Below the pieces are notes generated by a model. It was not told where the DNA came from. It did not search any database and saw only the letters and a list, made by a program, of their open reading frames with translations. A DNA stretch of 64,000 bases. Source: DATFDN01 sp963818725. GTDB lineage: Bacteria > Pseudomonadota > Alphaproteobacteria > Acetobacterales > Acetobacteraceae. Both the position numbers and the translations under genes were made by a program. Every line of letters begins with the position of its first letter. Positions within the stretch are counted from its first letter, which is position 1. Shown in pieces: positions 36,277 to 45,684 of the stretch. Where the stretch lies: positions 124,001-188,000 of the forward strand of contig CAWFTU010000023.1 in NCBI GenBank assembly GCA_963818725.1, read 5' to 3'.

Positions 36277-37391
36277 TTGATCCGGCTTGGGTAGTGTTGG
36301 AATTGCCGCGTGGTTGATCCAGTTTGGTAGGATGGATCATGTGGACATGCGCAAGCTGCCGGCGGCAGCCCAAGAGGAGCGTCGGCGGCAGGTGGTGGGA
36401 CTACGCGAGAGCGGCCTGACCTACGAGGCGATCGCGGCGCAGACGGGTCTGACCCGGACGGGGGTGTTCAACATCTGCCGGCGCTTCGCGGCGGCGGGGA
36501 TGGCGGGCTTGCGCAGCGGACCGCGCGGCCCGGAGCCGGGAACCGGGCGGTTTCTCGCGGCGCGGCAGGAAGCGGAGATTCGTGAACTGATCTGCCGGCA
36601 CCCGCCGGACCAGCTTGGCCTGCCGTTCGCGCTGTGGAGCCGTGCGGCGGTGCGCGCCCTGATCGAGCAGCGCTGTGGGGTGCGGCTCGCGGTGCGCACC
36701 ATGGGAAGCTACCTGGCGCGCTGGGGGTTCACAGCGCAGAAGCCGCTGCGGCGGGCCTATGAGCAGCGTGCAGCCGAAGTGCGCCGCTGGCTGCGGCGGG
36801 ACTACCCGGCGATCGTGGCTCGGGCCAAGCGAGAGAAGGGCACGATCTTCTGGGGCGACGAGACCGGCTTGCGCGCCGATGACGTGCGCGGCCGCAGCTA
36901 CGCCCCACGCGGACGAACCCCGGTGGTCCGCCCCAATCACCGGCGGGCGGGCGTAGGCCTGATCTCGGCGGTAACCAACAAGGGCGAGCTGCGCTGGATG
37001 GTGCTCGACGGCGCGATCAAGGCACCGACGCTGATCCGCTTTCTCGACCGCCTGATCCGCGATGCCGGCGGCAAGGTGTTCCTGATCTTGGACAACCTGC
37101 CCGTCCACCGTGCCCGTGCCGTGCGGGAGTGGCTGGCCGGGCGCACCGCGCAAATCGAGGTGTTCCATCTGCCCTCCTACAGCCCCGAGTTGAACCCTGA
37201 CGAGTGCCTCCATGCCGACCTCAAGCAGGCCGTCACCCGTAAGCCGCCCGCCCGCAGCAAGCAGCAGCTCAAGTGCACCGTCATCAGCCACATGCGCAAG
37301 CTCTCGAAGCTGCCCGAACGCGTGCGGAGCTACTTCGGGCACCAGCCTGTCCGTTATGCTGCCTGATTCAAGATCACCCAAGCCGGATCAA
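36277..37391. mobile_element. IS630-family element, copy 2 (1115 bp)
   Basis: The ends are identical to copy 1, with TA at 36275-36276 and 37392-37393. It differs from copy 1 only at a cluster of eight bases within 36529-36559, as far as I could compare. Confidence 0.9.
36332..37366 (+). CDS. IS630-family transposase (copy 2)
   Basis: A 344-residue transposase with the same helix-turn-helix and DDE motifs as copy 1 (IFWGDETGLRADD, LILDNLPVHRA, SPELNPDECLHADL). Two residues differ, in the segment GTGRFLAARQE. The frame is intact. It sits directly after the HiPIP gene in the same orientation. Confidence 0.88.
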   Translation: MDHVDMRKLPAAAQEERRRQVVGLRESGLTYEAIAAQTGLTRTGVFNICRRFAAAGMAGLRSGPRGPEPGTGRFLAARQEAEIRELICRHPPDQLGLPFALWSRAAVRALIEQRCGVRLAVRTMGSYLARWGFTAQKPLRRAYEQRAAEVRRWLRRDYPAIVARAKREKGTIFWGDETGLRADDVRGRSYAPRGRTPVVRPNHRRAGVGLISAVTNKGELRWMVLDGAIKAPTLIRFLDRLIRDAGGKVFLILDNLPVHRARAVREWLAGRTAQIEVFHLPSYSPELNPDECLHADLKQAVTRKPPARSKQQLKCTVISHMRKLSKLPERVRSYFGHQPVRYAA

Positions 37392-37529
37392 TAAGGAAGC
37401 GCCCTGCACTGGATCCCGCTGGCATGGACACCGGCGTGGTACGATCCAGCACGGGAGAACGCCCGTGAAAGCTGCCGGCTCCGCAGTCGGACCGACAAGT
37501 CGGGAGCGCACTGTAAATCAGTCTCTCAG

Positions 37530-37924
37530 CAGCGTGGGGCGCCGAGGAGTCAATCGGCTCAACGCGAGCGGACCGCCGCCCGCCGCCGCCAGAAAGAGAA
37601 AGTGAAGCTGTGCAGGATGGCCGCGTCCCCGCCGTTCACAACGAGAAACACCGACTTTGAGGCGTGGTACAGAAAATACCCAAATCGCCATCTCGCCAGA
37701 CATGAGGAAAGCGGCCGGGTCAGCAGGCCAAGACGGACGAGGATCTTGCCGATAACTCGATGTACCCGGCGGCCAGGACCAGCGGCGGCAGAGGCCCGGC
37801 CGCGTGGGCGGCAACCGAAGGAAATCCCACCAGCTTGGCGCTGCCGTGCTCCAGGAAGCATAAGGCCTGCAATGAAGCGCAACAGGCTGAGGGTGTAAGC
37901 ACGCAATGTCCGGTCGGAATTCAA
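37530..37924 (-). pseudogene. DoxX family protein, multiply frameshifted
   Basis: Pieces of a DoxX-like four-helix protein appear in three frames in the right order: LRAYTLSLLRFIAGL, then FLEHGSAKLVGFPSVA, then PLVLAAGYIEL, then GKILVRLGLLTRP, then MSGEMAIW and HASKSVFLVVNGGDAAILHSF. At least four indels are needed to join them. DoxX proteins are small membrane oxidoreductase-associated proteins. This copy is clearly dead unless the region is badly sequenced. Confidence 0.7.
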
Positions 37925-38039
37925 GTCCGATATCTCCGACCGAATCTGCGGCAGACAGTCTGGGCGGGTCCTCCAATCACGAGAGCTCTTCGTAGATGAG
38001 GGTCAGCGATGGCGTCTGGAGCTCCGCTGATCGGCAGGA

Positions 38040-38207
38040 TTAGTAGCCGCCACTCGTGCCGCCCCAGCTGCCGCCCGGGACTCCGCCGGCGTCCGACTGA
38101 GAAGGCGACCCCGTCGGAAGCGGATCCACTTCGCGAGGCCCCGAGCAGCCGCTGAGCGTCAGAACGCCGAAGACGGCCACGAATAGAAGTGCGGCAAGCC
38201 TTTCCAT
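38040..38207 (-). CDS. small lipoprotein
   Basis: A 55-residue peptide starting MERLAALLFVAVFGVL with lipobox LTLSGC at residues 16-21. Cleavage before Cys21 and lipidation are expected. The mature part is a short Gly/Ser/Pro-rich tail (GGVPGGSWGGTSGGY) like many small entericidin-like or hypothetical lipoproteins. GGGAGAAG lies seven bases before the ATG. It lies between the DoxX pseudogene and the IS1634 element. Confidence 0.65.
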   Translation of the reverse strand: MERLAALLFVAVFGVLTLSGCSGPREVDPLPTGSPSQSDAGGVPGGSWGGTSGGY

Positions 38208-38314
38208 GACTTCTCCCGTGCGGTGAAGGTGCAGATTGTCTGATGGCTCCAGGCGTCGGTCGGCGTTGCGCCACGATCGATGGACGCTCAGGCGGGCGCT
38301 TTATTCCACGCTTG

Positions 38315-40355
38315 CTAGCCCGACTTTCGCAACTGGCGTGGCGGAGTGACGGTAAATAGCCGGTTTTGCCGGGTCGGTGGTGGCAAGGTCGGCACCACAG
38401 CAGCCTGGTTCATGCTGCAGCAGGAACATTTTGCGCGGTGATCCGGGGTGGTGGTTGGGCCGGCAGGCGCAGCTTCATCTGCTGCAGCAGCACGGCTTGG
38501 TCCGGCTCGGGCTCGGTGTAGCGGGCAAGCACGACAGTGCGTCCGTCGGTGGTCGGCAGATGCACATCGACCATCTGGATTGCCGCCATCTTGTCCAGCA
38601 CCGCCCGCGGGGTCAGTCCGGGGGCCAATGCCTTCAGCCGCTGCTTCAGCGTGGCCTGCAGGCAATAGGCGAGGAAGGCGACGAAGATGTGAGCCTCGAT
38701 GCGCGCGTCGGTCTGGTGATAGATTGGCCTCACCGCGAGATCATTCTTCAGTTCTTTGAACGCCTGTTCCACTTCCACCAGCTGCAGGTAGAAGGTCCAG
38801 AGCTGTGCCGGACTACGGTCGGTCAGGTTCGACCGCAGCAGATAGCTGCCCTCCCGGCGGCGGGCCGCGCGCAACCTTTGCCAGTTCAGGCGGAAGCCGA
38901 AGGTTTCTGACGTGACGTCCTGGTCCTTGTCCGGCAGCGCGATCTCGAGCATCCGCCACACCGCGGGGCCAGCCTCCTTCTTGGCAGCGCCCAGCTTGAT
39001 CAGCAACTGGTCGCGGGTCAGCTTCTGCTGGCGCAGCTCGTGCAGCCGCCTCACCAGTTTCTTCAGCCGCCGGCGCCGCATCGCCTGCTCCTTGCCGCGG
39101 CGCGCCTCGCTGCGAGCGATTACATAAAGCTCGCCACCCTGCTCAACGAGCTTGACTCGTACCGTATTGCGCACCTCGCTCCATGGCTTGGGCAGAAACT
39201 GCTTTTCCATCTGGCCCAGCCGTCCGCGTGGCGTGCCCACCAGGTAAGAGATCGGCGGCACCGACTGGCGCATTTCGGTCAGCACCTCCTCGGTGGGGAT
39301 GCCGCGGTCCATCACCCAGACACGGCCGGTCGTGCCGTATTGCGTCTCGATCCGCTGGAGAAAGTCGCGCAGAGTGGTTTTGTCCGCGGTGTTGCCCGGC
39401 ATCACCTCATAGGCCAGCGGGAAGCCATCGGGCGTGATCACCAGGGCAATCACCACCTGAACACAATCGGGTCGTTTGTCGCGGCTGTAGCCGAACCGCC
39501 GCTTGCCAGCGTCCGGCGGGTCCGATTCGAAGTAGGTGCTGGTCAGGTCGTAGAGCAGAACGTCAAACGCCGCGTGGAACAGCGCCTTCCAGCGTCGCTG
39601 CAGGAAGCTGAACAACTCCGCCTTGTGCTCGGTCAGTCTGTCCAGGCAGCGGTACAGCTTGTCCTTGCCGGCCAGAGCGAAGTCCTCGCCGAGCAGGTCG
39701 CTCACCGCGGTCTGCTCGTACCACCGCCGGTGCAGCCGCCATTCGCTGCCGGGATCCACCAGCCGATAGGCCACCAGCGTCTTCAGCACGTTCACCCAGC
39801 GTGTGCCCTGGCGTGAGGGCGGCAAGCGGGGTAGCCAGAATTCGTCCAGTTGCAACTGGTTCCACAACTCGCCCGCCAGCCAACAGGCGCCCCATTGCCG
39901 TGGCCGGCGGAGCCGCAGTTCGCTCAGCCGCACATGCACCACATCGCAATCCAGCGCCGGTGCCGTGCGGCCTTCGGGGAACAGCGCAACCTGCCGGGGC
40001 TGTTCGCTGCGTTCATCGAATGCTTCGATGGTCTGACACCAAGCCGCCCGCTGCGCGTCGTTGATCTCGCCAAGATACAGCACGTGACGCTGCACAGTGC
40101 GGCCGCCACTGATACGGCAGTTTTCGACAATGCTCCAATGCCGGTGCTTCTTGCCGTCCTTGTGGCGAGTCTTGTGGCGCAGAAACATGCCGCCAGGGTT
40201 CCAAACTCGCGGTCCGCCGCGCAAGAGACTTGGTCGGCACCGCAGCCCGATTTCCCCGGATCGCGCGCGCAAGCCCCGCCTTGCCCGCGCCTTTCACGAT
40301 GGCGGCGGGCCGCAAAATTGTCGCGAATCGGGGTCAGTTGCGAAAGCCGGGCTAG
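38315..40355. mobile_element. IS1634-family element
   Basis: Inverted repeats CTAGCCCGACTTTCGCAACT (38315 onward) and its complement ending at 40355 differ at one base over 21 bp. The size of 2041 bp suits IS1634. No clear target duplication was seen. Confidence 0.8.
38410..40188 (-). CDS. IS1634-family (IS4-like) transposase
   Basis: A 592-residue transposase. After FLRHKTRHKDGKKHRHWSIV come the DDE segments DVLLYDLTSTYFESDP (first D), TTGRVWVMDRGIPTEE (second D) and the C-terminal YLQLVEVEQAFKELKNDLAVRP motif, YREK-type with its E, followed by ARIEAHIFVAFLAYCL. I start at ATG 40188 because the conserved N-terminus begins there; the frame is open upstream. It is intact. Confidence 0.85.
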   Translation of the reverse strand: MFLRHKTRHKDGKKHRHWSIVENCRISGGRTVQRHVLYLGEINDAQRAAWCQTIEAFDERSEQPRQVALFPEGRTAPALDCDVVHVRLSELRLRRPRQWGACWLAGELWNQLQLDEFWLPRLPPSRQGTRWVNVLKTLVAYRLVDPGSEWRLHRRWYEQTAVSDLLGEDFALAGKDKLYRCLDRLTEHKAELFSFLQRRWKALFHAAFDVLLYDLTSTYFESDPPDAGKRRFGYSRDKRPDCVQVVIALVITPDGFPLAYEVMPGNTADKTTLRDFLQRIETQYGTTGRVWVMDRGIPTEEVLTEMRQSVPPISYLVGTPRGRLGQMEKQFLPKPWSEVRNTVRVKLVEQGGELYVIARSEARRGKEQAMRRRRLKKLVRRLHELRQQKLTRDQLLIKLGAAKKEAGPAVWRMLEIALPDKDQDVTSETFGFRLNWQRLRAARRREGSYLLRSNLTDRSPAQLWTFYLQLVEVEQAFKELKNDLAVRPIYHQTDARIEAHIFVAFLAYCLQATLKQRLKALAPGLTPRAVLDKMAAIQMVDVHLPTTDGRTVVLARYTEPEPDQAVLLQQMKLRLPAQPPPRITAQNVPAAA

Positions 40356-40410
40356 AAAATTAGGTCGGGAAGACGCCGATCGCACCCTGCCGAGCAGCGC
40401 CAATTCTCTT

Positions 40411-41442
40411 CCTGATTACACATAAACCTCAGCCAATTTCAGGAGTCGGTAGGGCATAGGGGTGGTTCGGACGGCGGCCCATGTGAGACGCGGGATCATG
40501 GCGGCCAGATCGTATCGTCGGTTGAAGCGGTATTCGAATTCGGCGAGGTAGCGCGGAACATGCTTGCGGTTGATGGCACGGTAGGTGCCCGTGATGGCGG
40601 CCTTGATGTTGCCGAGCGCGGTGTTGGCCCATTGGAAGGCTGGCGTCCGAGCCGCTTTTGGTCCTGACCCGGTCTTGACGACTTGGTGCGCGCACCCGGC
40701 GTCTGCGACGCTGGCGAAACACTGAAGGCCATCGCTGACGACAGAGCAGTCTGGATCGAGGCTGCGCTTGGCGAACCCTGCGATCGAGGTTGCACAGAAG
40801 CTGGTGACCCGGCGCAGCTTCAGGCGAACCGGCTTTCCCTGGGTGGTCGTCTCGACAGCGGCGACGAACGGCGTCTTGCCAGGCGCCCCGCGGCCGCGCT
40901 TTCCGCCGGAGCGCTCGCCGCCGAGATGGGCGTCGTCGATCTCGATCCTGCCGCTCAGGCGCTTGGTCGCATCACGCTCAAGCATGACCTGCTTCAGCTT
41001 GTGTTTGACCTTCCAGGCGGTGGTCTGCGTCACCCCAAGGCGACGCCCCAGTTCGATGCTGGAGATGCCTTGCTTGGTCTGGGTCAGGCGATAGATCGCA
41101 CGAAACCATAGCCGCAGCGGCAGATGGGTTGATGCAAAGATCGTCCCGGCAATCGGCGAGGTCTGCCGGCGGCACTTGGTGCACTGATAGAGATCGCGGG
41201 TCGTCACCAGACTATACTGCCTGCCGCCGCATACCGGGCACTCAAAGCCACGCGGCCAGCGTGACGCGATGACGATCGCCCGGCATTGCTCCTCGGTGCC
41301 GTACTGCTGTTCGAACGCGGGTTCGCTGAGACCCTTCTGGAACTGCACGACATTACGAGCCACTGCCACACCCTCATGAAATGCCACAAATTCCCTGACC
41401 TGCTACCAGGCGTTTCGTGACTGAGGGAAGTGCGTAATCAGG
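40411..41442. mobile_element. IS1595-family element with 8-bp target duplication
   Basis: CCTGATTAC at 40411-40419 and GTAATCAGG at 41434-41442 bound the element. ATTCTCTT is perfectly duplicated at 40403-40410 and 41443-41450, the usual 8-bp duplication of IS1595. The insertion therefore looks recent. Confidence 0.9.
40416..41363 (-). CDS. IS1595-family transposase
   Basis: A 315-residue transposase with an N-terminal zinc ribbon (FECPVCGGRQYSLVTTRDLYQCTKCRRQTS), then a helix-turn-helix (IELGRRLGVTQTTAWKVKHKL) and an ISXO2-like DDE domain (RIEIDDAHLGGERSGGKRG, SVVSDGLQCF, FQWANTALGNIKAAITG, EFEYRFNRRYDL). I take GTG 41363 (ARNVVQFQKGLSE), which follows GAGGG; GTG 41387 is possible. It is intact. 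Confidence 0.85.
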   Translation of the reverse strand: MARNVVQFQKGLSEPAFEQQYGTEEQCRAIVIASRWPRGFECPVCGGRQYSLVTTRDLYQCTKCRRQTSPIAGTIFASTHLPLRLWFRAIYRLTQTKQGISSIELGRRLGVTQTTAWKVKHKLKQVMLERDATKRLSGRIEIDDAHLGGERSGGKRGRGAPGKTPFVAAVETTTQGKPVRLKLRRVTSFCATSIAGFAKRSLDPDCSVVSDGLQCFASVADAGCAHQVVKTGSGPKAARTPAFQWANTALGNIKAAITGTYRAINRKHVPRYLAEFEYRFNRRYDLAAMIPRLTWAAVRTTPMPYRLLKLAEVYV

Positions 41443-41614
41443 ATTCTCTTTGAGGAGTGGAATAGACGGCATGGCTGGCGCGTTTACTGTCCGGAAGCCG
41501 GCCGCCCGGCCCAGGCCAGGAGACGTTTGGGGATGCGCTGCCTTCAGGAAACGGACGGGCCAGTCACCAGATGTAACCGGCCATGGCTTACTGGCCGGAT
41601 AAGGGACGTTTTGG

Positions 41615-42118
41615 ATGCTGGCCAGGATTGAAACTTGCGTCCCGGCACTCAGGCGCTACGCCTCGGCGCTGCTCCGCGACCAGCAGGCGGCTGATGACCT
41701 GGTCCACAACTGCCTCTCACGAGCACTCGACCAGCTACACACGCTCCGTGATGACGGTGCTGTCAGGGTCTGGCTTTTCGCCATCATGCACGACCTGTTC
41801 GTCAGTCAGCGACGCCATACGAAGGGGCGTGCGGATGCGAAGGCATTCAATGACACGGGCGGGAGTTCAAGCACCATTCCTGGCGAGCAAGAAAACACAC
41901 TGCGGTGGGGTGAGTTGATACGAGAACTGAACAACCTGCCGGATGAACAACGCCTGGCAATCCTGCTCATCTCCGTCGAGGACCTCACCTATGCGGACGC
42001 GGCGCGGGTGCTCGGCGTCTCCGTCGAGATTTTGATGTCCCAACTCGCCAGTGGGCGGGAGCGCCTGCGTCGAACCACCCAGGAAGAGGCCCACCCTTCC
42101 CTGCGGAGGGTCAAGTGA
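41615..42118 (+). CDS. ECF-type sigma factor (pair A)
   Basis: A 167-residue sigma factor. Region 2 reads CVPALRRYASALLRDQQAADDLVHNCLSRALDQL then VRVWLFAIMHDLFVSQRR. Region 4 reads LPDEQRLAILLISVEDLTYADAARVLGVSVEILMSQLASGRERLRR. AAGGGACG precedes ATG 41615. It is paralogous to the sigma factor at 47771-48277, with the same length and the same LRRYASALLRD and LHTLR segments. Its stop overlaps the anti-sigma start. The IS1595 right end lies 165 bp upstream and may have displaced upstream promoter elements. Confidence 0.85.
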   Translation: MLARIETCVPALRRYASALLRDQQAADDLVHNCLSRALDQLHTLRDDGAVRVWLFAIMHDLFVSQRRHTKGRADAKAFNDTGGSSSTIPGEQENTLRWGELIRELNNLPDEQRLAILLISVEDLTYADAARVLGVSVEILMSQLASGRERLRRTTQEEAHPSLRRVK

Positions 42119-42889
42119 CAGAGCCGGGGCGCCCGGTAGCCGAGGAGGATCTGCACGCCTACGTTGACGGCGCGCTCGATGATGAACGTCGCGCGATCGT
42201 GGACCGGTACCTCCAGGTGCATCCCGAGGCCGCGGAACGCGTCGCCGCCTACATTGCGCAGCGGCAGAAGCTGCGCGCCGCGTTCGCTGCTCTGGGATCG
42301 GAGCCCATTCCCCCACGGCTGAACCTGGCACGGCTCGTCGAAGCGCGCCTCATGCGGCGGTACAAGCCATGGCGCTCCGTCGCCGCCGTGGCGCTTGCCC
42401 TGGGGTTGGGTGGCGCGGCCGGCTGGTGGGCGGGCAGCCGACCGCCAACCGGCATCGATGCGCTCGCCCGGGAAGCGGGGGCGAGCTACGCCGTTTATGC
42501 CGCCGACAAGCACCGCCCGGTGGAGATCGAGGCCGGGCAGCGCGAGGACCTGACACGCTGGGTTTCCAACCGCCTGAACCGGCCGGTCGCGGCGCCCGGC
42601 CTCTCCGCGCTGGGATACGCGTTCCTGGGCGGCAGGCTCGTGGCGGGCCCGCACGGAGCCGCGGCCCTGTTCGTGTACCGAGAACGCAAGCGGCAAGCGA
42701 CTGATCCTCTATATCCGCCCGATGTCCGCCGGGGAAACGACACCGATCGAGCCCATCGATGTTGGCGACATGGACGGGTGCGCCTGGATCGAGCGGGGCC
42801 TTGGCTACTCCCTGATTGCCGATGAGACCTATGACAGGCTGTTGGAGCTTTCCCGGCATGTCAGGCAGGAGGTGCGGTCCCTGGGCTGA
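42115..42889 (+). pseudogene. anti-sigma factor (pair A), frameshifted
   Basis: The N-terminus (VAEEDLHAYVDGALDDERRAIVDRYL, then PEAAERVAAYIAQRQKLRAAF) is the cytoplasmic anti-sigma domain. One helix (SVAAVALALGLGGAAGWWAG) crosses the membrane. The periplasmic part continues YAVYAADKHRPVEIEAGQ and LSALGYAFLGGRLVAG. Near 42680 the frame shifts; the native C-terminus (ENASGKRLILYIRPMSAG through YDRLLELSRHVRQEV) follows in another frame and ends at 42889. The GTG start overlaps the sigma stop. The cytoplasmic domain is intact, so a soluble or shortened inhibitor could still be made. Confidence 0.8.
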
Positions 42890-42905
42890 TCGGGGTGGCG
42901 GGCCG

Positions 42906-43492
42906 GTGCGGTGGATCCGCCTTGTCCTGCTCTGGGCAACGCCCTGAGCGCCGTGGCGGCCCACGCGGAGGAGCCGTATTCGCTCGACCAGAGGTTCGGC
43001 ACCATCGCGTTCTCGGTCAGCCATCTCGGCCTGTTCTCCTTACGGGGTGAATTCCGCCGGTTCGATGCGCGCCTGGTTCTTGGTGCGGGACATCTTGATC
43101 GGACGCGGATCTCAGTTGTCGTGGACGCGGCCTCGGTTGACATGCCCTGGCAGGAAGCGGCGGAGATGCTCCGAGGGCCGGATTTCTTCGACGTGAAACG
43201 CTATCCTGAAAGCCGTTTCACGAGCACGTCGGTCGACACCGTGCCGCCGGACCACTACGTGGTGCATGGCCTGATCGAGATACGCGGGTGATGCAGCCGC
43301 TGGTCCTCGATGCCCGGCTGGTGGGACGCCACCCTGACCCGGCCCGGGGGCGGAGGTCGCGGAATTCGTGGTGACCGGGGCGCTGCGACGTCGGATTTCG
43401 GCATGACCGCGGACGCGATGCTCATTTCTGACAGGGTCAATATCGCCATCAGGGCTCGCATCGAACTCGGCGAGAAAGTCAGTGCGGGCTGA
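42906..43492 (+). pseudogene. YceI family periplasmic protein, multiply frameshifted
   Basis: The signal peptide VRWIRLVLLWATP at 42906 is one frame away from the mature part (EEPYSLDQRFGTIAFSVSHLGL, FDARLVLGAGHLDRTRISVV, DFFDVKRYPESRFTST). Further shifts near 43288, 43350 and 43385 are needed to reach QPLVLDARLVG, EVAEFVVTGAL and SDFGMTADAMLISDRVNIAI. YceI proteins bind isoprenoids and are often next to cytochrome b561 genes, as here. Four indels make it a clear pseudogene if the assembly is right. Confidence 0.75.
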
Positions 43493-43577
43493 GCCGTCTA
43501 TCGGATGGAACAGGATACAGCGGCGCCTGCATTGGTGTACGGCGGCGCTCGTCCTGTTGGCGTTCCCGCTCGGCTAG

Positions 43578-45230
43578 CCCGTATTTCTCACACTGAGTAG
43601 GTGCATCGGGGTTCCGAATCGGCGAAAGTTCTTCTGTGACAAAGTCTTAGCGCTGAACGGAGGAACTCCCCGATGCCCACAGAGTGTAAACCTCCGCTGT
43701 TCGATTTTGCACCCGTGGAGGAGCGTGCCGTGGTGGCGGCCTTCGATGGTGGCGTGATCACCTCAGATGCCGGCGCCCTGCTGCTCGGGGCGACCGACCG
43801 GGCGATCGGCTTGATCGAACGCTTCGCTTCCTGCTTCGGCGACCAGCGGGCGCCGGAGCTGGTGGAGCACGCGATCGAGGCGTTGCTGATGCAGCGCGTG
43901 TTCGGGATCGCGCTGGGCTACGAGGATCTGGTCGACCACGACCAGCTGCGGCACGATCCGGTCCTGGCCGTGCTGGCGGGGAAGCTGGCGGCGCGGCGGC
44001 CGGATTGCGCGCCGCTGGCCGGGAAATCGACCCTGAACCGGCTGGAGCTGGGCCGCGCCGAGCCGACGCGTTATCACAAAATCAGCCACGATCCGGCGGC
44101 GATCGAGCGGTTGTTGGTGGATCTGTTCCTGGAGGCGCATCGGCGCGCGCCGGCGCAGATCACGCTCGATCTCGACGCCACCGATGATCCGCTGCACGGG
44201 AATCAGGAAGGCCGCTTCTTCCACGGCTATTACGACTGCTACTGTTACCTGCCGCTCTACGTCTTCTGCGGCCGTCATCTGCTGGCGGCCAAGCTGCGGC
44301 GCTCGAACATCGACGGTTCGGCCGGCGCGGTCGAGGAGGTTGCCCGATTGGTCGCGCAAATCCGCCGGCGCTGGCCACGCGTGTGCATCCTGCTGCGCGG
44401 CGATTCCGGCTTTGCCCGCGAGGCGCTGATGGCCTGGTGCGAGGCCAACCGGGTGGACTATGTGTTCGGTCTGGCCCGCAACGACCGGCTGGAGGAGGCG
44501 ATCAAGCCCGAACTGCTGACCGCGTCGATTGAGAGCTTGCGGACCGGCAGGCCGGCGCGGTGCTTCCGGGATTTTACGTGGTCGACGCTGGACAGTTGGA
44601 GCCGCCAACGCCGGGTCATCGGCAAGGCCGAGGTGACCGGCGGCGAGGCCAATCCCCGGTTTGTCGTCACCTCGCTCAAGCCGGCCGAAGTCGGCGGGCG
44701 GCATCTCTACGAGCGGGTCTACTGCGCGCGCGGCGAGATGGAGAACCGCATCAAGGAATGCCAGCTCGACCTGTTCGCCGACCGGACCTCGGCGGCGACG
44801 ATGCGCGCCAACCAGCTCCGCTTGTGGTTCGCGTCCATGGCCTATGTGCTGCTCTGCGCCTTGCGGCGCATCGGTCTGGCGCACACGCAATTCGCCCGAG
44901 CGACCTGCGGCACCATCCGGCTCAAGCTGCTGAAGATCGGCGCCCTGGTGCGGGTCAGCGTGCGGCGGATCAAGGCGGCGATGGCCTCGGCCTGTCCCTA
45001 TCAGCACGAGTTCGCCTTGGCCCACGCCATGCTCAGAAACGCCACTGCCTGACACGAACCAGCCAGCGCACAGCCGACATCACACCCCGCACCCACGCTG
45101 CCCGCCGGGCGGCGCCGGCGCGGTCTCGCCGAGCCTCGCGCCCATAGCGCCCGCCCCGCCTCACTTCACGAATGCACGCCGGCGGAGCGCCATTCAAACG
45201 ACAAGCGCTCGCCCGTATGAGAAATGCGGG
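43578..45230. mobile_element. IS1380-family element
   Basis: CCCGTATTTCTCA at the left and TGAGAAATGCGGG at the right are imperfect inverted repeats (one mismatch), flanked by CTAG at 43574-43577 and 45231-45234 (4-bp duplication). The length is 1653 bp. Confidence 0.85.
43673..45052 (+). CDS. IS1380-family transposase
   Basis: A 459-residue DDE transposase: VVAAFDGGVITSDAGALLLG at the N-terminus, ITLDLDATDDPLHGNQEG (first D pair), RVCILLRGDSGFAREALMAW (second D), MENRIKECQLDLFADRTS (E) and FASMAYVLLCALRRIGL. It is full length and intact, and is followed by about 180 bp of non-coding element end. Confidence 0.9.
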   Translation: MPTECKPPLFDFAPVEERAVVAAFDGGVITSDAGALLLGATDRAIGLIERFASCFGDQRAPELVEHAIEALLMQRVFGIALGYEDLVDHDQLRHDPVLAVLAGKLAARRPDCAPLAGKSTLNRLELGRAEPTRYHKISHDPAAIERLLVDLFLEAHRRAPAQITLDLDATDDPLHGNQEGRFFHGYYDCYCYLPLYVFCGRHLLAAKLRRSNIDGSAGAVEEVARLVAQIRRRWPRVCILLRGDSGFAREALMAWCEANRVDYVFGLARNDRLEEAIKPELLTASIESLRTGRPARCFRDFTWSTLDSWSRQRRVIGKAEVTGGEANPRFVVTSLKPAEVGGRHLYERVYCARGEMENRIKECQLDLFADRTSAATMRANQLRLWFASMAYVLLCALRRIGLAHTQFARATCGTIRLKLLKIGALVRVSVRRIKAAMASACPYQHEFALAHAMLRNATA

Positions 45231-45684
45231 CTAGGTGATGGTCGGCGTGCCGCTCAGCGCCTTGCTCCTGAAGTTCGCGCTCTATCAGATTCACAAGACG
45301 CTCGGGATCTTGGTTCTCGTGCTGACGACCGCGCGGCTGCTGGTTCGGGCCCGCAGAGGGCGCCCGGCCTGGGACGCGGATAGGCCCGGCTGGCAGCATC
45401 GAGCGGCCAGTGTCATGCATTGCTTGCGGTACGCCCTTCTCTTCGCCACTCCCGTGCTCGGCAATTTCACGGCCGCGACGGCACCCGCCCGTGTGCCTAC
45501 CCTCTTTCTAGGCTCGCCGGTCCGGCTCCCAAATGGTTTTCCTTGCTCAGGCAGGCGCGCCGAAGCGTGGCAACGCTGCTCGTGATCCTTGCTGGCGGGC
45601 ATGCCGCGGCGTCGGTCCACAACCATCTGCGCGGGCGTGATACGTTCGTCCGAATAGTGCTAATGCCCCCGGTCAGCTCTCATC

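Larger units (their letters stand above)
43482..45660 (+). pseudogene. cytochrome b561 gene, split by IS1380 and frameshifted
   Basis: The 5' part from GTG 43482 encodes GWNRIQRRLHWCTAALVLLAF, the first helix with its heme His. After the IS1380 the frame continues VMVGVPLSALLLKFALYQIHKTLGI and RPGWQHRAASVMHCLRYALLFA, with further heme histidines. Near 45540 a shift leads to RSVATLLVILAGGHAAASVHNHL. Removing the element with one CTAG leaves the halves in frame but with a TAG at the join. Cytochrome b561 proteins pass electrons across the inner membrane; with YceI it would form a yceJ/yceI-like pair. Confidence 0.75.

Noticed and set aside
43763..45055. A 430-codon frame antisense to the IS1380 transposase
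   Set aside because: Antisense composition; the IS1380 frame carries all family motifs.
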